Positions 1 through 11,985 are shown, numbered from the stretch's first letter. The stretch: 64,000 bases of DNA from Gordionus sp. m RMFG-2023 (GCF_954871325.1 NC_088776.1:41186569-41250568), one strand, 5' to 3'. Made by a program: numbers and translations. The notes: generated from the sequence alone by a model not told the origin.

Positions 1-2740
1 AAGAAATTCCTGGCTATCAGATTTTTATATTTATAGGATTTTCTATAAAATGGATCCAAATTTAAAAATAATTTTTGAAAAGATTAGAACTCAAAGATTT
101 GAGACCAAAAAAAATACAAATTAAAAATCTGAAGTATGTAATAAATTCTTATTTATATTTAATAAACAGATTGAAAAATTCTAAATTCCTTTTAGTCAAA
201 TTTGGATTGGGTTCGTATAAAAAATTTGTGTTGTGCTCCCGTCGAGCTCGGACCACGAAAAAAAATTACTTTACAGGGCTCTAATTAAGGGTAGTGTCAA
301 TACACTCAGTTTTACATTATAAATCCTGTAATTTTCACTGAAGTACTTATCGTATGAAATGTTATTTATAACTGAAATTAATATAGTGTTTAATATTATT
401 TTATTGTTTAATACCATTAATTTTTATTTAATATAATTTATTTATTTATATTTTTCTAACTTATTAAGGGCTTAGCAATTTCCTTAATATCTCACATTAT
501 ATTCTTTTTATAGTGAGATTTGCAAACCCCAACTATTTAAATTCTCACCTTTTTCCATTTATTATAAACATATACATATATATGTCGTATTGGGATATAA
601 TATACATAGGGATTGGGAATCTCTCAATTTTATATCATTTACCGAGGGTGCTTTTTAAATTTGAAAAATCTAATTTGAGCGGAAATGTATTCTAGCATGT
701 GTAGAATATCTAATCTATAAATTTTAGAAAATTTTTACATTAAAATTTTGTTTATTTTTAAATTTATATGAAAAATCTATATAAAAACGAATGTAAGTTA
801 AGAACATAACACAAAATGTTTATAAAAAAAATATAATATATTTATTCAGGGAGCTAGTCAAATATTTCAAGGGGCTCAAGCCACTGTGCACCTCCCTCCA
901 CCCTAGAGAAGCTACTAGGGCTCCAAATTAACATTTATTAGTAAGGTGGTCATATACTTGTTCAAAAAAAGATTAAATTTCTTTCTGCTGGTTAGCAATT
1001 GGGTTAAATATTTGCCATGTCATTCCTATTTCACCTAACACAGTTTATCATCTTTCCATATACCAGCTATTTTTATAATGTGTTGAAGTTTTATTCCTCT
1101 TATGTGGTCAAGGTTTCTGATTTCTCGTTTGGAATTATTGAATATTTTAAATATTCGCTAAAATTTATTTTCTATAATTTTTCGCTGAAATTTCCTTTAT
1201 ATGTAGATGTCTAAATTGGGCTGAGTATTAACCCAAGCGCCCACCCACCGTTTAAAAAAAATATTCAGCTTATTCGCCCTCCAATGGTTTTTTTAACTCT
1301 AAAAAAAATTGCTTAAAAATTATTTGATTGGTTGATTTGTTTTTAATCTATTTTATTTGATTATATTTAAATTTACAAAATATACAATATTAAAAACAAA
1401 AATAATTTTTTAATAAATATACGCCAATTCTGCTCATTTCACCAGAAATTATTTCATATGCCATCCCGTCCATTGATTTAAAAATATTTTTAACCCATTT
1501 GCTCACGGAATGTATAATTTTTTAACTAGTCTATTGCAGATATTTTCCGTTTATTAAATATGACAAACTGCAAAGGGATAGTAAATTGGGAATCACTGTG
1601 GGATTCTAATATTTCTCTCATTTTTAGAGATTTTTTTAAAACTCAATTAAAATATAAGCGTTTACTTCCTAGCATCAATTTATATTAATTTCAAATTTAC
1701 TTCTAAAATTTTATAGGATATATAAGCGAGAGCGGGAATCCCTGAAAATTAGTAAACTTTTTATTAGCGTTAAAAAAGGAAAATTATTTGTTTTTTCTAA
1801 AATAGAAATATTGCTTCAATTTAAAGAGATCGTTTTTAGAAAAATACAGCGTTAAACGCGTCTGCTTAATTTGTAATTTTTCAATTCTATCAAATTTTAT
1901 ACTAAAAAAGTAAAATTATATTTTAAAATTTGTATCCCATTATATAACCCATCCTCCTTTACAGCCTATAGCCTCCTAAAAAAACAATTTTAAACTTTAA
2001 ATATATAAAGAGTTAATAAGTGTTTTACAGTAGTTTCCGAATAAACAGAATATGCTAAGATCACTAATAATGCCAAACACAAAAGTTTCATTATACAAAT
2101 TTTTATTTAAAATATTTAAAAATTAATATGTAAAAAAATGTATTGTTTTAAAAAATTTAAAAAACACAAACGAACACGAATTATTAATTTTTTTATATTT
2201 ATTTAAACGCATATGTTTCGCGAAAATTTATATATTTAGCAGAAAAATAAGATAAATAAGGAAACCCTTGAATGCAACTGCAAGGTTGAATCGTCTTCAT
2301 TATTGTTGTAATTGAGATCTTAATTTTTTTTATAAGTTGGTTTAATTTTTTAGAAAACAAAATTTAAAAAAAGTAACCTTAGTTTTTAGTTTTCTCTATT
2401 TTTATCTAACATCTTGCAGCGTCATCATGATGTCATCTATCACCCAATTTTAACAATCAGGCGATTATGATATATAGCCATCAGCAGAGAGTGATTAATT
2501 TTATGATATATCTAGCCCATAGTGGGGTATAAAAAAATTTTAGCCCTTAAAACTGGCCTCTAAATTTGTATCTTATGGGGCCTTGCCTAATTTTTTATGT
2601 ATAAATTTTATGGCCTTGCCCGAAATCTTTCATGTACGAATTTCACAGTTATTAGATATCGCATAGACCACATATAGTTTTACTAAATAACAACTAAATT
2701 TGCTAAACAACGACCAGTTATTTTGAAAATGCAATAAGAC
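1..2740. other. A+T-rich noncoding stretch
   Basis: I see no supportable gene here. The stretch is A+T-rich with short open frames of biased composition. A short richer patch at about 845-920 may be the worn end of a transposon. A roughly 32-bp imperfect direct duplication lies at about 2576-2643. Confidence 0.5.
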
Positions 2741-4114
2741 CAGAGTTGCCAGGTTAAAATTTTTAAATTGCGAGAGAAATTTAGAAAAAAATAATATTTT
2801 GCGGGAGAAAATCTTACCCCCCCCCCCACTTCTCCCCATTATAATTAATACTTTATATAGATATTAACAAGTCAGTAACATTTTGTAATATTTTTCAAAA
2901 TAGTTCGAGAATATATGTTGGCTTATTTTTTCCAAGCGTGTGGAGGGGACTTATGGTTATTATGGGGAAATTATACCCATTTCTCCAATACTCTTAGACC
3001 GTATATTTTGGAGTATTCCGAAGATCGTATAAAATATAAAGCATAACAATTTCCTCAAACAAGATCAATATCTATCAGTGTTTTAATATATTTATCATAT
3101 TACAATATTCATCAATTGATGGTTTTTGTTCCATGGTCATAATATTTATACATTAGTAAATAGAATTATTAAAATTAAATTTTGATTACTTTAAAATTTT
3201 TCATTTAAAAAGCCATTAATTAGGACAACATTTAAACAATTGAAAATGACATTTTTAACAATAGAGCTTATTATTAATTTGTAGCTATAAAGATTAACAT
3301 AATGTAACAAAATTTTGCGAATCAATATTAAAAACCATAGCTAAATATGGCCAATTCATTTACAAAAAATTCTTTATTATTTGGACCGTTTTTATAATTC
3401 CAATTTAAAAAATATCTTTTTAGAGGTTCATGATATTTTAAAATTCTATCAATGGCGGTTATTGGTGTTAATCATCTGATAAGGACATGTCGTACTAATT
3501 TACACCATTCCATATCATAGTGGTGCCTGTGTTTGACATTAATTAATATAGGAATTAATTAATGATTGTTTCTTCATATTTTAAAATATTGAGGAGTTAT
3601 GCAATGCTATGTTTTAAATAACTGGTTAATGATAATGAATATCTCTTGCTCAAAGTGAACTGTAATAAATAAAATAATTATCTTATAGAAATAAGTCAGA
3701 TATAATTTATAATGTTATGTATTTAAATGAATATAATGATATTAAGATAAAAGAGATTTAACCTCAAATATAGTCAAGTCCAGATAAAATGCTACTATCC
3801 TAATTCCTAAAATTAAGTAACATAAACACATGGGAAAGAAATTGACAACGTTTAAATGTTTTTGAAAAAATTTTTAAATTTATTTAAAAAGATAAAAATG
3901 ATCAAATACTGTTTCTCAAAATTATTATTTATAAATTAAAAAAGTTAGAATGATAAAAAATTTAAATGCAAGAGAAATTTTAAAATTGAAGAAGAAGGTT
4001 TGAAATTGCTGGAGATTTTCAATTGGGAAGTTTTGCGGAAGGAACTCAGCGTGTAAGCTAAAAAAAAATTGCGGGAGTCACCCGTTGATGGGGGAGGGGG
4101 GACTAGCAACCCTG
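2741..4114. mobile_element. hAT-like non-autonomous element with near-perfect 8-bp TSD
   Basis: The left end reads CAGAGTTGCCAGG. The right end, read inwards on the other strand, is CAGGGTTGCTAGTCCCCCC. The flanks are AATAAGAC (2733-2740) and AATAAAAC (4115-4122), matching at seven of eight positions; an 8-bp duplication is the hAT hallmark. Subterminal C and G runs (about 2817-2828 and 4090-4100) resemble those in the other hAT ends of this window. No transposase similarity was recognised inside, so it is probably non-autonomous or deeply decayed. Confidence 0.6.
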
Positions 4115-4552
4115 AATAAAACCCAATTTTTATAGTATAAAGAGGAAAAAAAGTTATTGGTGAAATAAATTAATATTCCTAAAATTGGTTTCATGTCAGA
4201 ATATAGGGAAACTTGCGCTAAAATTATTACCTTATTAATAGTTTTTAATTCCACATTTTGCCAAACACTAAAGGGAAACCGAGTTTTAAATAAAATGGAA
4301 TACATGGATTGGACGTACGTTTAATAACATTAATGGCAAAATTTGTTGACTAAATTTATAACTGATTTAGTGAAACTGGGACAAGGCATAAATAAAATCT
4401 TTATTATTGATACTATAAAAATCTATTTCCAAAAGTATTTGCATTTAAATACCTAGAAATATCGTTACAGAAATAAGATTTTGGCCTGACTTTAAAATTT
4501 CGCGAGCGAATTTTCACTTATAATCAGCTTCATAATAACAAGGCATAATTAT

Positions 4553-4669
4553 AGCCCTCTAGTTGTGGATACAACAGAGCACGCTAGGTTTTCCCCAAAT
4601 TCATCAAACTGAATATTTAATATAGGGGGGAAAAATGAGAAGCCCGCAATTTGTGGGCAAGCCGCACAA
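4553..4669 (+). repeat. Hairpin-rich repeat S, copy 2, 5' part
   Basis: This matches the minus strand of 51300-51460 over blocks such as ACAACAGAGC, GCTAGGTTTTCC and GTGGGCAAGCCGCAC. A stem GTTGT..ACAAC (4562-4575) is kept while its loop differs (GGAT here, AAGT in the other copy). Similarity stops at 4669 and resumes near 5175, so about 505 bp appears to be inserted. Function unknown. Confidence 0.55.
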
Positions 4670-5174
4670 ATAGTAAATTCATTTTTTTTTAAATTATACA
4701 TACGTCATCGGAAACTTAAAAAAGGAATATTCATAAAAATTTTCCAAGAATTAGGTGACATGAATAATTAACTAGGGGAGGCGGGGAGGGGGGCTGTAAA
4801 AAATATTTTTTTTTGATATGGGTATTAAATAAAAGGTAATTAAAATATTTTTTATCCTAATAATAATAATCACTCATAAACTGAAATTTATCAACCGAAA
4901 TTTTTTTTTCATTACAGAGAGGGGGGGGGGGTCCATCAAAATGAATTCTATCTTTTCGAATTTTAATCTCGCGTCATCGAAAATCTTTGGGATTGAGAAG
5001 GAATATTTTATAAACGATTCATTCAATTATTTATAAATATAAAATAAAATCTAATAAATATAAGTTTAATCCTATTTTTAAAAATTTGATATTCATAGAT
5101 CAATCAAACCCACACATATAAAAAATGATTATTATTTAAATGAATAACAAGCCCAAAAGTCAGATGTTTAAAAC
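4670..5174. repeat. Insertion splitting repeat S copy 2
   Basis: This segment is absent from the matching copy near 51.3 kb, where the two flanking blocks are contiguous. It carries G runs at about 4766-4792 and 4919-4932 and a short duplicated motif CGTCATCG. I found no clear terminal repeats or target duplication, so its class is open. Confidence 0.4.
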
Positions 5175-5260
5175 GTGTATAAGCGTAATAGTTCAAGGAC
5201 TATTACTTAAACGTCCATAATGGTAATATAAAAAGATTAGGGCAAAACATAAGCCTATAC
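5175..5260 (+). repeat. Hairpin-rich repeat S, copy 2, 3' part
   Basis: This continues the similarity to the minus strand of 51280-51320. The inverted repeat GTAATAGT..ACTATTAC (5185-5206) corresponds to ATAATAGTT..AACTATTAT in the other copy. The bases differ in both arms yet pairing is kept, which suggests that the fold matters. Confidence 0.5.
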
Positions 5261-5669
5261 CCGATAATTCAGCATATGTTTAATTACTTTATGGGGTAGG
5301 GGAACTGATTTTAATTTAACTATCAATGCTAAATAAGAAAATTCTGTTGATGCTAGCATTTGAATAAATTTAAAGTTTAAATAAATAATTAATAACTTCA
5401 TAATCTAGTCCTTTAAAATATTCATTGTTACTTTATAATCTTGCTATTCCATGAAATTCCCACACCGGAAAAAAATTAAAAAGTTAGAATATTAATCCTT
5501 CTTTTTTTAAGAAAAAAGGGTTTTTTAAATCAGCTGTTTGAATTTTTTTAACTTGCCACTATTTCGGCTTAATTTGAATATTAACATATAATTTACCATG
5601 GCCTAAATAAAGCTCTAATGGCCATGAATAAAACTTCCACAGAAGGTATATATAAAAATAAACTTATAG

Positions 5670-5856
5670 GGTTATTGAATGTGTTGAAAGACCTAGAAAT
5701 AATAATGAAATTGCAAGAAATATTAATTTCGAAATATTTTCCTTTTTCGAAGAAGAAGTAGAGGATACGTTGAAGGATTACTTGTCTCAATTTTTTAAAG
5801 CTAAGAGAAAAACGATAAATAATTTTAATGAATTCCCCGCCTTTAAATTATTATAA
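5670..5856 (+). CDS. Orphan terminal-exon-like open frame
   Basis: A 61-codon open frame follows a possible acceptor (CTTATAG, 5663-5669) and ends in TAA at 5854-5856. Its composition is protein-like: charged blocks, an EEEVEDTLKDYL stretch predicted helical, then a basic KAKRK segment. I do not recognise a family. No upstream exon with a matching donor and phase was found: the nearest upstream GT would need a 24-bp intron, shorter than any other in the window. It could be the last exon of a gene whose earlier exons lie farther left, or a fragment of a transposase. The antisense frame over the same bases looks like a shadow. Confidence 0.35.
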
Positions 5857-6674
5857 AGTACAATTCTGAAATCCCCTTATTTGCCCCTGTAGAGCTTATT
5901 TTTTAGTGTAGCTAATGGTGTAATAACGCCAAGCGTTTTTGTCTTACAAAAATTTTGTAAAACAATTTATTATTAAAAATTAATAATATAAATTTTTTAT
6001 AAAAGAATTTTTTATTCACTATATTATATTGTATTTATATGTATCAAAATAAAACAATAATAATTTTAAACATTGCTAATAATGTATTGTGTTAAAATAT
6101 GTCATTTAATTATATATTAAATGATATTTTAAAAAAAAATTTATTCATAAAGTTTTGAACGCGAACGCGTTCCTTTTTTTGAAGGTGAATGTTGAAAGCG
6201 AATATGTTCGATTTTTGTCAATGAAATTTCATGTTATAATGTTCCCTCATACCTAATCATTCAATTAATCGAAATAAAAATACAGTTAATTGAATCTTAA
6301 ATACTAGTTTTCATATGTTTTATTTAATTAAATCAATTAGTGTACCTTGGTGTTTGATACAATGTTAAAATTAATAGTTAATATATAATTAAATTCTAAA
6401 GCGATAAGATAAAAAATCGTAAAATTAAATTATATCAAATTCCTTGTAATATGAATTGAATCAACAAATAGGTTTCCAAACGTACGTAAAAATACACTTC
6501 TAATAGGTGCAAGTATGATGGGAAAAAATTTGTAAAATAACATTCATTTTACCCTTAATTGGTAAAATGAAAAAGAAATTTCATTAGTGATAAAATGGGG
6601 GTAATTAAACAAATCTGGTATTTCTTAATAAAACTTAAATGAATATGACTAACCCATATCGGGATAGTTGTCGC
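5857..6674. other. A+T-rich noncoding stretch
   Basis: No gene seen. A small GC-rich palindromic patch GAACGCGAACGCGTTC sits at about 6157-6172. The rest is low-complexity A+T sequence. Confidence 0.5.
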
Positions 6675-6867
6675 CAGTGGCGTAGCCAGGATTGATCCAT
6701 GGGAGGGGGGGGGGGGGTTAAAAAATTTTTTGGGGGCGCCCCTTAAACCATATTTTAAAAATTTGCCAGTATTTTGTGCTAGTGTCTAACCACTATAGTG
6801 GCCAGCATAAATGAAAAAAAATATTAGTAACAAAATTTTGGCCAAATTTATGATTATTACGCCACTG
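6675..6867. mobile_element. hAT-type MITE with CAGTGGCGTA termini
   Basis: It starts CAGTGGCGTAGCCAGG and ends TACGCCACTG, an inverted pair, with a run of about 14 G just inside the left end (near 6704). The 8-bp flanks (GTTGTCGC and AAAGCATT) do not match, so one end may be secondary. The same termini occur at 48774 and 53454. Confidence 0.6.
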
Positions 6868-7181
6868 AAAGCATTATTCTGAAAATTTTATCAATGTTTA
6901 GTCTATTGTAAATTAATTCAATCCATTCGGTGTAGAAAGAAGAATAAAATCGCCCCCACCCCAAACCTCCCATTTTTTATGACACTCAATATTTCTTATT
7001 CTATGTTAAAAATAATTATTTTAATTAAATTTTTGCATATAACAAAATTTTGCAGAGAATTTCATCATAGATTTTATTTATTATTAAAATACCTTTAGTA
7101 TAAATAACACCCCTTTATTTAACTACGTATTATTTTAATGATAACAAATGAGTATATTAATAAAACATTAATAATTCTTAT

Positions 7182-7532
7182 TAGAGATCTGCAAAAGTAG
7201 GAAAATCGGGTTCGGGCCTAATATTTTTTAAAAAAATTCGGGTCGGATTGGAACCGGGCCTTGGAATTTTTTTTAAAATATAAATATATCAATTTTATGT
7301 TAAATTTTTTATGTAAAATAAGAATATTTGATTTTATTTATAAAAACTAGAGGCCATGAACATATATCTTTTATTTTGAGTAATTAAAAAATGAATTTCT
7401 ATATTTAAATAAATTCTGGCCAGGCCGACAAAACTTTTTAAAATAAATTTCGGGTTCGGGCCGGCAAAACATTTTTAAAATAATTTCGGGGGGGGGGGGG
7501 GTTTGAAAAATTAGACCCGATGCAGATCACTA
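7182..7532. mobile_element. GC-striped hAT MITE with perfect 8-bp TSD
   Basis: The ends are TAGAGATCTGCA and TGCAGATCACTA. They are flanked by identical ATTCTTAT duplications at 7174-7181 and 7533-7540. The interior is a run of degenerate units in which CGGG(T/C)CGGGCC blocks alternate with A/T runs. It shares ends and layout with 21224-21618. The 8-bp duplication puts this minisatellite-like family in the hAT superfamily. Confidence 0.8.
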
Positions 7533-7756
7533 ATTCTTATTGCAAATACAATATTTTTATTAAAAATAGTATAATATATATATTATGACTAAGAATTCAT
7601 TATAATTACTTATTGAATATAAAAATTATATGTTATAATAATAAAGCAATTTTATGATTTGAATTTATAAAGAGAGGTGTATTTTTCTCTGAGATTTGAC
7701 TAATTTATCGAGAATCAAATTTTTATCTAGAATATTCTTCTTATAAATATATAATA

Positions 7757-8017
7757 TTACGAATCATTTAAACGGCTTTCACCGGTGCTATTTCTAAAAT
7801 AGGGTTTTAACCTTTTCAAAATTGAAGAAGACCTTTCATTAGTGCAGGTGCTAATCGGTAAGGTAGCTAAAATAAAAAGCAATGTTTTGATATTAGGCAG
7901 AGAATCTAAAGTGCTATTACACATGGAAAGGGCCTGCAAGGCATTTTTTGGTCTCAAAGAGTACTCTATTCTGTCAAAATTTTTAAACCAAAATTCGACA
8001 TCACAAAGTATACGATC
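7757..8017 (-). pseudogene. hAT (ZMYM1-like) transposase C-terminal fragment
   Basis: The frame reads from 8017 to 7757. It carries the hAT dimerisation signature: an EFWFKNFDRI helix, PKNALQALSMCN, then LPNIKTLLFILATLPIST and ERSSSILKRLKPYFRN, followed by the usual terminal RLN. This order is typical of ZMYM1/DUF4371-type hAT transposases, where the hydrophobic helix and the ER-S/F-S-x-L-K/R-R-L-K motif form the dimer surface. Everything upstream (catalytic core) is missing or unrecognisable, so this is a remnant. Confidence 0.75.
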
Positions 8018-8441
8018 CTAATAATTCATCAGAATAAAACTCTGAGACTTAATATCCTCTCGCGTTTCAAGTGTATTCAGACTCAACCGGCAAAAGAAAA
8101 TGAAAGCTGTTTAGAATAAAATCGTGACTAATAAATATTTCCTTTAATTGAAATAAAAATGTATCAATGTAAAAATATTTATTTTATAAAAATCCTCAAT
8201 CGTAGATGCATCAATATTTAAGCGATTGGACTATCTAGAAACTATTCTAGGTTTAAAATTTTTAATCAACGCTACTCTTAAAAGTAGCGCGCTATCCCTA
8301 CCGCTATTTTATAAATGAGTAGCTGGCTATTAGCTACTTTTTACGCTTTTTTTAAAAAATATTTTTTACGTAACTTTATTTCCACAAATAAAATATTGGT
8401 ATAAAAACATGACTATAATTTGTTACATATATATATATAAT

Positions 8442-8555
8442 TTATTTATTATTGCACTTTAATAATAATAACATTTCGGTACTGTCATCCCCAAATCTAG
8501 AGCGATGATCAGAAAGTAAAAGCTTTGCCATACTAAATAATCGTTCAGCACTAGC
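8442..8555 (-). pseudogene. hAT-A transposase, C-terminal half of a split frame
   Basis: Read on the minus strand this gives SAERLFSMAKLLLSDHRSR, the dimerisation helix of a ZBED-like hAT transposase, and ends in TAA at 8442-8444. The frame continues without a break into 10312-10640 once the 1756-bp element at 8556-10311 and one copy of the 8-bp duplication are removed. hAT-A was therefore in place before that insertion. To its left (about 8262-8345), AGTAGCGCGCTA-type repeats may mark its end. Confidence 0.75.
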
Positions 8556-8931
8556 CAGGCGCCTACGCAAGAATTTGGTTTGGGGGGGGGGGGATAATAA
8601 AATTTTTTAAGAAATATTATTGTTTTTTAAAAATATCAAGCATATTATTAGGACTAATAACTATTTCTAATACACAATTTTAAATTTATGTGAATTATAA
8701 AAAAATTATATGTAAAGAATCACTTAAATGACCCAAAATAAGAAATTTGAATTTTTTAAGCATTTACACAAAAAGTTTCTTAGGAATAATTGCATTAAAA
8801 TCCAATCTTCGATGTGATTGAGCTAATTTTTCAATTATATCATCCTTGCTTGTCGTCAAATGCCTATGAATATTCAAAAGATCCAAACCTTTCAATCTAC
8901 TTTCAGATGTTGTACTTCTTGGTATGTTTTT

Positions 8932-9225
8932 CAGAGACCTGCAGGCCCAGCCCCAGGGCTGGACAGTATTTTAATTTTTTTAAATATACCCGGGCCGGGC
9001 CCAAAATTTTTTTAAAAAAATTCCCAAGCCTGGCCTGAAATTTTTTTAAAAAAAGCCGAGTCGAGCCTAAAAATTTTTAAAAAAAAACCGGGCCGGGTCT
9101 GAAAATTTTTAAAAAAAAATCGGGCAAGGCCTGAAAATTTTTTAAAAAAAAACCAGGCCGGGCCGTAAAAAATCTTTAAAAAAATCCGGGCCATGCCCTG
9201 CAAATGGTATTTCTGCAGGCCTCTG
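8932..9225. repeat. GC-striped minisatellite-like insert within hAT-B copy 1
   Basis: It is bounded by CAGAGACCTGCAGG and CTGCAGGCCTCTG, an inverted pair. Inside are about seven degenerate units of roughly 33 bp in which CCGGGCCGGGCC-like blocks alternate with AAAATTTTTTTAAAAA blocks. The same insert occupies the same site in hAT-B copy 2, so it was part of the hAT-B ancestor. Short open frames over it are a by-product of the repeat. Confidence 0.75.
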
Positions 9226-9259
9226 TTATTCTTCTTAAAAAAGAGAATGTTCTCTCATT

Positions 9260-10010
9260 AGTTTACTAATGGGAAGAGTTTATAAACCCTTTTAATACAT
9301 TGGGAATTTAATCTAAAATGTGTTTGAAATAATGCAGAGCATCCATAGCATTTTTTGGGACTATATCAACCATTGTTAATCTTATAAACAAAGTTATTCA
9401 GCTAGTAAGGCATGATAAGATACTTTAACATCTTCATAATAAAAATCTAACAAATATTTTTTTTTCTATCACCATCTGAAAAAGGTTGGGAAGGCTTTTG
9501 TGGAAGTAATATTTGCAGATTAGTAAGTGCTGCATGATCATTTATTTGGGTTATAAATGTATCTGTATTTAAGATATACTCTTCTACTGATCCTATATTA
9601 ATGTTTTAACGATGAGCTTGCCTTGCTACAAGTCGAGGGAGACAAATATTAAACACGTATAGCTCAGCTTTTGACTCAACAATAAAATATGAAATTCTTC
9701 ATCAACATAAGCCTTCATTTCCTTGAGTTCTGATAAAATGCTCTCCGCTATTCTCATCTTCTTAATCAAGTCAATGTCATGTTTTTGAAAACTAATATTT
9801 AAAATAGTTTTAAATAATACATTCTAATGAGAAATAAAATTTGGAATAAGCATTGAATCCAATAATTTTCTTGCTTCTGAGGAAATATTTCTTTAAGGCC
9901 ATTGTGATATTTCAGTAATAGCAAATAATTGGCTCTTCTAACTCCTTAAAAGCTGGTACTGCTTGATGGCAGAGACTCTATCTCGTTGGACAAGGTTGCA
10001 ATTTCTATTT
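9260..10010 (-). pseudogene. hAT-B copy 1 transposase (ZMYM1/DUF4371-like), broken
   Basis: Minus-strand pieces in shifting frames read IKKMRIAESILSELKEM, DEEFHI, then PRLVARQAHR and GSVEEYILNTDTFI. The PR-x(2)-x-RQ-x-R-x-N motif followed by EEY is characteristic of ZMYM1-type hAT transposases, just before the insertion domain. Stops and frameshifts interrupt it. Copy 2 shows the same segments with different lesions. Confidence 0.7.
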
Positions 10011-10311
10011 CCCTGTTGGACAAGAAGTTTCAGAAATAATAATTATTTGACTAGAAATTTGAAAATGGTAGATAAATATTACGCCACTAAAAATTTGAAA
10101 ATAATAAGTAAATATTACGCCGGAAAACTTGAAATCGAAATTAATTGATAAAATAACTTAGTAGATAAATGTGATAATAAATGTAATTAAATATATATTT
10201 AATATGAGATACGAATAAATATTAACAAATATAAATTAATATAAACAATAATTGAAAAATATATCCGGCATCTGCATTTTTTGGTCCCCCCCCCCGCTGC
10301 TTACGCCAATG

Positions 10312-10640
10312 GCACTAGCACTTGAGTGCAATGCAGTATTAAATTTAATAAACACACTTTTTATGTGAAAAAAATCATAAAAATATTTAAATGAGTATTT
10401 TAGCATTTAGAGATTCAATAATATTATTATTATTATTTATTTCAAAAAAAATCATCTATGGAAAGTCGCGGTTTCGATCTTGCTATAGTATTAGTATAGG
10501 TATGGCATTTATTAACGTTACCATCACCCTATCAAGTTGCCCTTTAGATTCAGTTAAATTATTGTATGGCCAATTTAACTTGAAACTACTATGAACGATA
10601 GCAGCTATTACATTATCATCATCATACAGATCTGGAAATC
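10312..10640 (-). pseudogene. hAT-A transposase, N-proximal half of a split frame
   Basis: Read leftwards from about 10640, this gives PDLYDDDNVIAAIVHSSFKL, a segment typical of hAT transposases just before the dimerisation domain. After a worn stretch comes KSVFIKFNTALHSSA, which joins in frame to SAERLFSMAKLL at 8442-8555 across the hAT-B insertion. It is a relic of a ZBED-like transposase. Confidence 0.7.
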
Positions 10641-11109
10641 TAATTTATATAAAGCGATTGTATTTATAAAAAAAAGAAGAATACCTTTTTAATTTTCAAA
10701 ATTTAAATTTAGATTCATTTATAAAAAAATATTAAAATAGCATTAAATTATGATAAATAAAGATTTTAAAAATATAATTATTATACACAAGTTAATTAAT
10801 AATATATTAATTTTGAATTTTATATTAATACTATATATTAATATTATAGAAAGGATAATCTATATTTTTCTCATTTTCCAAAGAAATTTCGCTATCTTCA
10901 ACAATCTCACACATTTTTAATAACTAGATTTATAATGCTAACTACATTTATAATGGATATTTTTAAATATAAATTTAAAATTAAATAAAATATAAAGGAA
11001 CAAAATAATAATAATTGTACTCACTCTTTTATGCGAAAATCAATTGATAAAATGTCCATAAATGCCAATTATATATTAACAGATACAACAGTATCATTAT
11101 TTTCAATGC
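10641..11109. other. A+T-rich noncoding stretch
   Basis: No gene or structured repeat seen. The sequence is very A+T-rich and lies between the hAT-A remnant and a retrotransposon remnant. Confidence 0.5.
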
Positions 11110-11963
11110 CTCATGAATAAGCTTCTAGCGTTTACAGTGCAAAGTGACGGTATTTGGAGTTGACCTATGTTTGACAGAGGATACAGTGATAGGGTATTAT
11201 CATATCACAATTAAGTCTAAGACCGATGGCGTAACGTTAGCTCATCATTGCTTAGGAGCTGGTCAAGGTTTCGCGATGGGAAAGCCTTGATAAATTAATA
11301 CTCGCTGTCTGCGGAAATGGATAAGAGTAGAGAATGGTTAGCGGGTTGGCTCCTCGATTTAAGGTATGCAACGGAGTTGCCAACTAGAGGCGTATCCCAG
11401 TCCTTCTATAGTTCCGATGAGGGAGGATCGACTAATGAGAGAAACTTCCATAGATCAATTGCTGAAGAAGCAAGAGGTCAGGATGTTTTGTGAGTGTATG
11501 TATGATAGGCTCGCAAGACAGGCGAGAGGATATAAACGCATCGGAAAAGGAAAAGCGACCTTATGCCAATGACGCCGGATTTGGTTGGTAAGGTAGCCTG
11601 TAACCAAGATAGGTCTCCAAATTTAAGATTGAGTATATCTTCTGTGAAGCGCTTAATCTCGAGCTCATGCGCAGTGAGATTGATATCGTATTGAAATGTG
11701 ACGATCGGAGTGTATATAAAATTATTGGGATTAGAAGGTAGTTCTTCTAAGGAAGAAAGCTTGGTAGGCTGGGAGGCGGAATAGTGTTCGCGCATGAGGG
11801 ATATCTCTCGTAAAATATCGGTGAAGAACTTGAGGACTCGTCTTTCCCTACTGGATCCGAGATGTGTTAAAGCGTTCAATGGTGTATGATTGAACATAGG
11901 ATCGTGGTTAAGGTCAATGATCTTAAGAGGAAAATATTCGCTCTTGTCTTGATTAATTCGCAA
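11110..11963 (-). pseudogene. Non-LTR retrotransposon 3' remnant (RT thumb plus CCHC/nuclease region)
   Basis: A 162-codon frame (11963-11478) includes LSWLQATLPTKSG.IGIRS, the post-RT segment of a non-LTR family also present at 21.7, 25.7 and 46.4 kb. Farther left, in other frames, AIGLRLNCDMIIPYHCILC matches the same region of the 46.4-kb copy. The piece is clearly more G+C-rich than its surroundings. It is truncated at both ends, and a Tc1-like element abuts its right edge. Confidence 0.75.
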
Positions 11964-11985
11964 ACTAAACTACTCTCGCTGGATT

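Larger units (their letters stand above)
8556..10311 (-). mobile_element. hAT-B family element, copy 1, with perfect 8-bp TSD
   Basis: The left end is CAGGCGCCTACGCA. The right end inward is CATTGGCGTAAGCAGCGGGG. Identical GCACTAGC duplications flank it at 8548-8555 and 10312-10319. It is 1756 bp long and carries a broken ZMYM1-like transposase on the minus strand and an internal GC-striped repeat (8932-9225). Copy 2 lies at 16746-18709 in the same orientation. G and C runs sit just inside both ends. Confidence 0.85.

Noticed and set aside
1017-1214. 65-codon plus-strand open frame
   Set aside because: Phe/Tyr-rich composition expected from A+T-rich DNA; no domain, splice signal or repeat support.
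9012-9203. Open frame with Phe/Lys and Gly-Pro-Ala-rich repeats
   Set aside because: It runs across a GC-striped repeat with a period divisible by three; the repeat alone explains it.
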